64,000 nucleotides of DNA from NCBI RefSeq assembly GCF_001548055.1, contig NZ_AP014724.1, forward strand, positions 2,418,001-2,482,000. Reading direction: 5' to 3'. Both the position numbers and the translations under genes were made by a program. The DNA comes from Sulfurospirillum cavolei. GTDB taxonomy: Bacteria > Campylobacterota > Campylobacteria > Campylobacterales > Sulfurospirillaceae. The notes below the pieces were generated by a model. That model was given only the letters and a program-made list of their open reading frames with translations. It did no database searches and was not told the origin of the DNA. How positions within the stretch are numbered: position 1 is the stretch's first letter; each line of letters opens with the position of its first letter. Positions 63,152 through 64,000 of the stretch are shown piece by piece.

Positions 63152-64000
63152 TTATTCGGCTTTTTTCGCGGGAATAATAATGCCTTTGTAAGGACCAAAT
63201 TTATGCTGATGGCGATTTTTATCGTCAGCATATGGAGGCGTATCGGTATCCGCAGCTTTGACGATTACGTCAGGAAAATCTTTTTCTTTATTCGCTTTAA
63301 TCGGTCGTACCTTGTCGTAATTGTTAATATACGCGGCAACATCATAAGCTTGATCGTCCGTCAAAATTTTTGCATCGCTGGTCGCACCTAAAGGCATATT
63401 AGTAGCAATCCAATCGGCAGCTTTAATCAATCTAAACATACCGGCACCCGTATTATAAGTATCTTTACCCCAAAGCGGCGGATATTCATAACCGTTTGCC
63501 TTGCCTTCACGTTTCACACCCTGTCCGTTATCACCGTGACAAGAAGCGCAATACTCTTGATATACCTTTTCTCCTTTGATGGGGTCAGCCGCTCGACTCA
63601 TAATTATTTTACGGTCAATTTTCATCAAAGAACTGCCTTCAACTTTAGCACCGACAGGTATCCCCTGTGATAACCAATACATATATGCCGTCATCGCTTT
63701 CATCTCTTTAGAGTTTTCCGGCAATGGCTTACCGTTCATACTACGTTGCATACAGCCGTTAATACGATCTTCGATAGTTCCAATCGTATTTTCTCTAGGA
63801 CGGTATTGAGGGAAATTTGCAAAAACACCGATAAATCCCGCAGAATATTTCTTTGTTCCTGCATCTAAGTGGCAACTGTTACAGGCAAGGTTATTGCCAG
63901 CATAACGCATTTTTGGATCGGCAACTTCCGGTCCAATGTATTTATACGTTTCTTGAACTAAGGCTTTGCCGTAACGAACATACTCCCCAAACATATTATC
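63152..64000 (-). CDS. tsdA: TsdA-like dihaem cytochrome c (5' end cut by window)
   Basis: The frame stays open to base 64000, so the start and signal peptide lie outside; 282 codons are visible. Two haem c sites: CNSCH followed by LDAGTKKYSAGFIGVFANFPQYRPR, and CASCH in YCASCHGDNGQG. The segment DRINGCMQRSMNGKPLP is typical of TsdA, where a cysteine there supplies an axial haem ligand (from memory). TsdA interconverts thiosulfate and tetrathionate; in Campylobacter it favours tetrathionate reduction. It fits the sulfur respiration theme of the window. A terminator follows. Confidence 0.9.
   Translation of the reverse strand, partial: DNMFGEYVRYGKALVQETYKYIGPEVADPKMRYAGNNLACNSCHLDAGTKKYSAGFIGVFANFPQYRPRENTIGTIEDRINGCMQRSMNGKPLPENSKEMKAMTAYMYWLSQGIPVGAKVEGSSLMKIDRKIIMSRAADPIKGEKVYQEYCASCHGDNGQGVKREGKANGYEYPPLWGKDTYNTGAGMFRLIKAADWIATNMPLGATSDAKILTDDQAYDVAAYINNYDKVRPIKANKEKDFPDVIVKAADTDTPPYADDKNRHQHKFGPYKGIIIPAKKAE

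Overview
The window looks like chromosomal DNA of a Campylobacterota (Epsilonproteobacteria) bacterium, most likely Sulfurospirillum or a close relative. Three things point there. The minus-strand run flhF-flhG-membrane protein-fliA-fliM-fliY with folK, a Xaa-Pro peptidase and aroQ is the gene order known from Campylobacter and Helicobacter. An aminofutalosine deaminase (futalosine menaquinone route) and SppA follow. Sulfur-compound respiration genes are abundant: two PsrABC-type molybdoenzyme modules and a TsdA-like dihaem cytochrome. The genus is inferred from content, not from a database search. No rRNA, tRNA, CRISPR array or insertion sequence was recognised.

Layout. 1-5.4 kb: a truncated membrane protein, a small secreted protein, the prs-lepA-comF operon (minus), then a DUF4405-type membrane protein with an EF-hand partner. 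5.4-11 kb: a minus-strand cell-surface sugar cluster (GT39-like membrane protein, GtrB-like glycosyltransferase, WbqC-like protein, WecE/RffA aminotransferase, small EamA/ArnE-like transporter). 11-18.1 kb: the flagellar regulator/switch block with folK, pepP and aroQ. 18.2-26.5 kb: a candidate small RNA, mqnX-sppA-yitT, a YeiH/LysR divergent pair, ribB under an FMN riboswitch, an EamA exporter and an adenosine/adenine deaminase. 26.5-34.5 kb: a hydrolase, a lipoprotein cluster (LpoB, YcfL, COG3014), xseA, ubiE/menG, an unknown gene and Mn-type pyrophosphatase. 34.6-41.1 kb: a complete TonB operon (receptor, FeS-NosL fusion, ExbB, ExbD, TonB) and two tandem paralogous secreted proteins. 41.3-56 kb: a HemN-like radical SAM protein and two Psr operons separated by a FIST-PAS-GGDEF-EAL protein. 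The first Psr operon carries its own response regulator, histidine kinase and Cache-domain sensor. 56-64 kb: a MocR regulator with two flavin split-barrel proteins, a PAS-GGDEF protein, an AT-rich ankyrin gene, a radical SAM-methyltransferase fusion, a YgbA-like protein and the TsdA-like cytochrome.

How it fits together. The physiology is anaerobic respiration on sulfur compounds: periplasmic Psr/Phs molybdoenzymes and a thiosulfate/tetrathionate cytochrome fed by menaquinone (mqnX and ubiE/menG lie in the window), with two-component and cyclic-di-GMP control placed among the respiratory genes. The YeiH-type transporter with its LysR regulator may handle sulfite, but this is inference.

Best leads. 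(1) One protein joins a TIGR01212/YtqA-like radical SAM domain to an MnmC-type methyltransferase; it could complete mnm5(s2)U34 in tRNA without the MnmC oxidase. (2) The near-palindromic word TTACATGTAA and its half forms recur about 38 times, far above chance, inside genes, between them, and twice inside the FMN riboswitch. (3) The TonB operon contains a membrane FeS protein fused to a NosL-like metal chaperone domain. (4) Tandem 11-bp repeats, typical of OmpR-family regulator sites, lie upstream of the second Psr operon, the TonB operon and the EF-hand operon.
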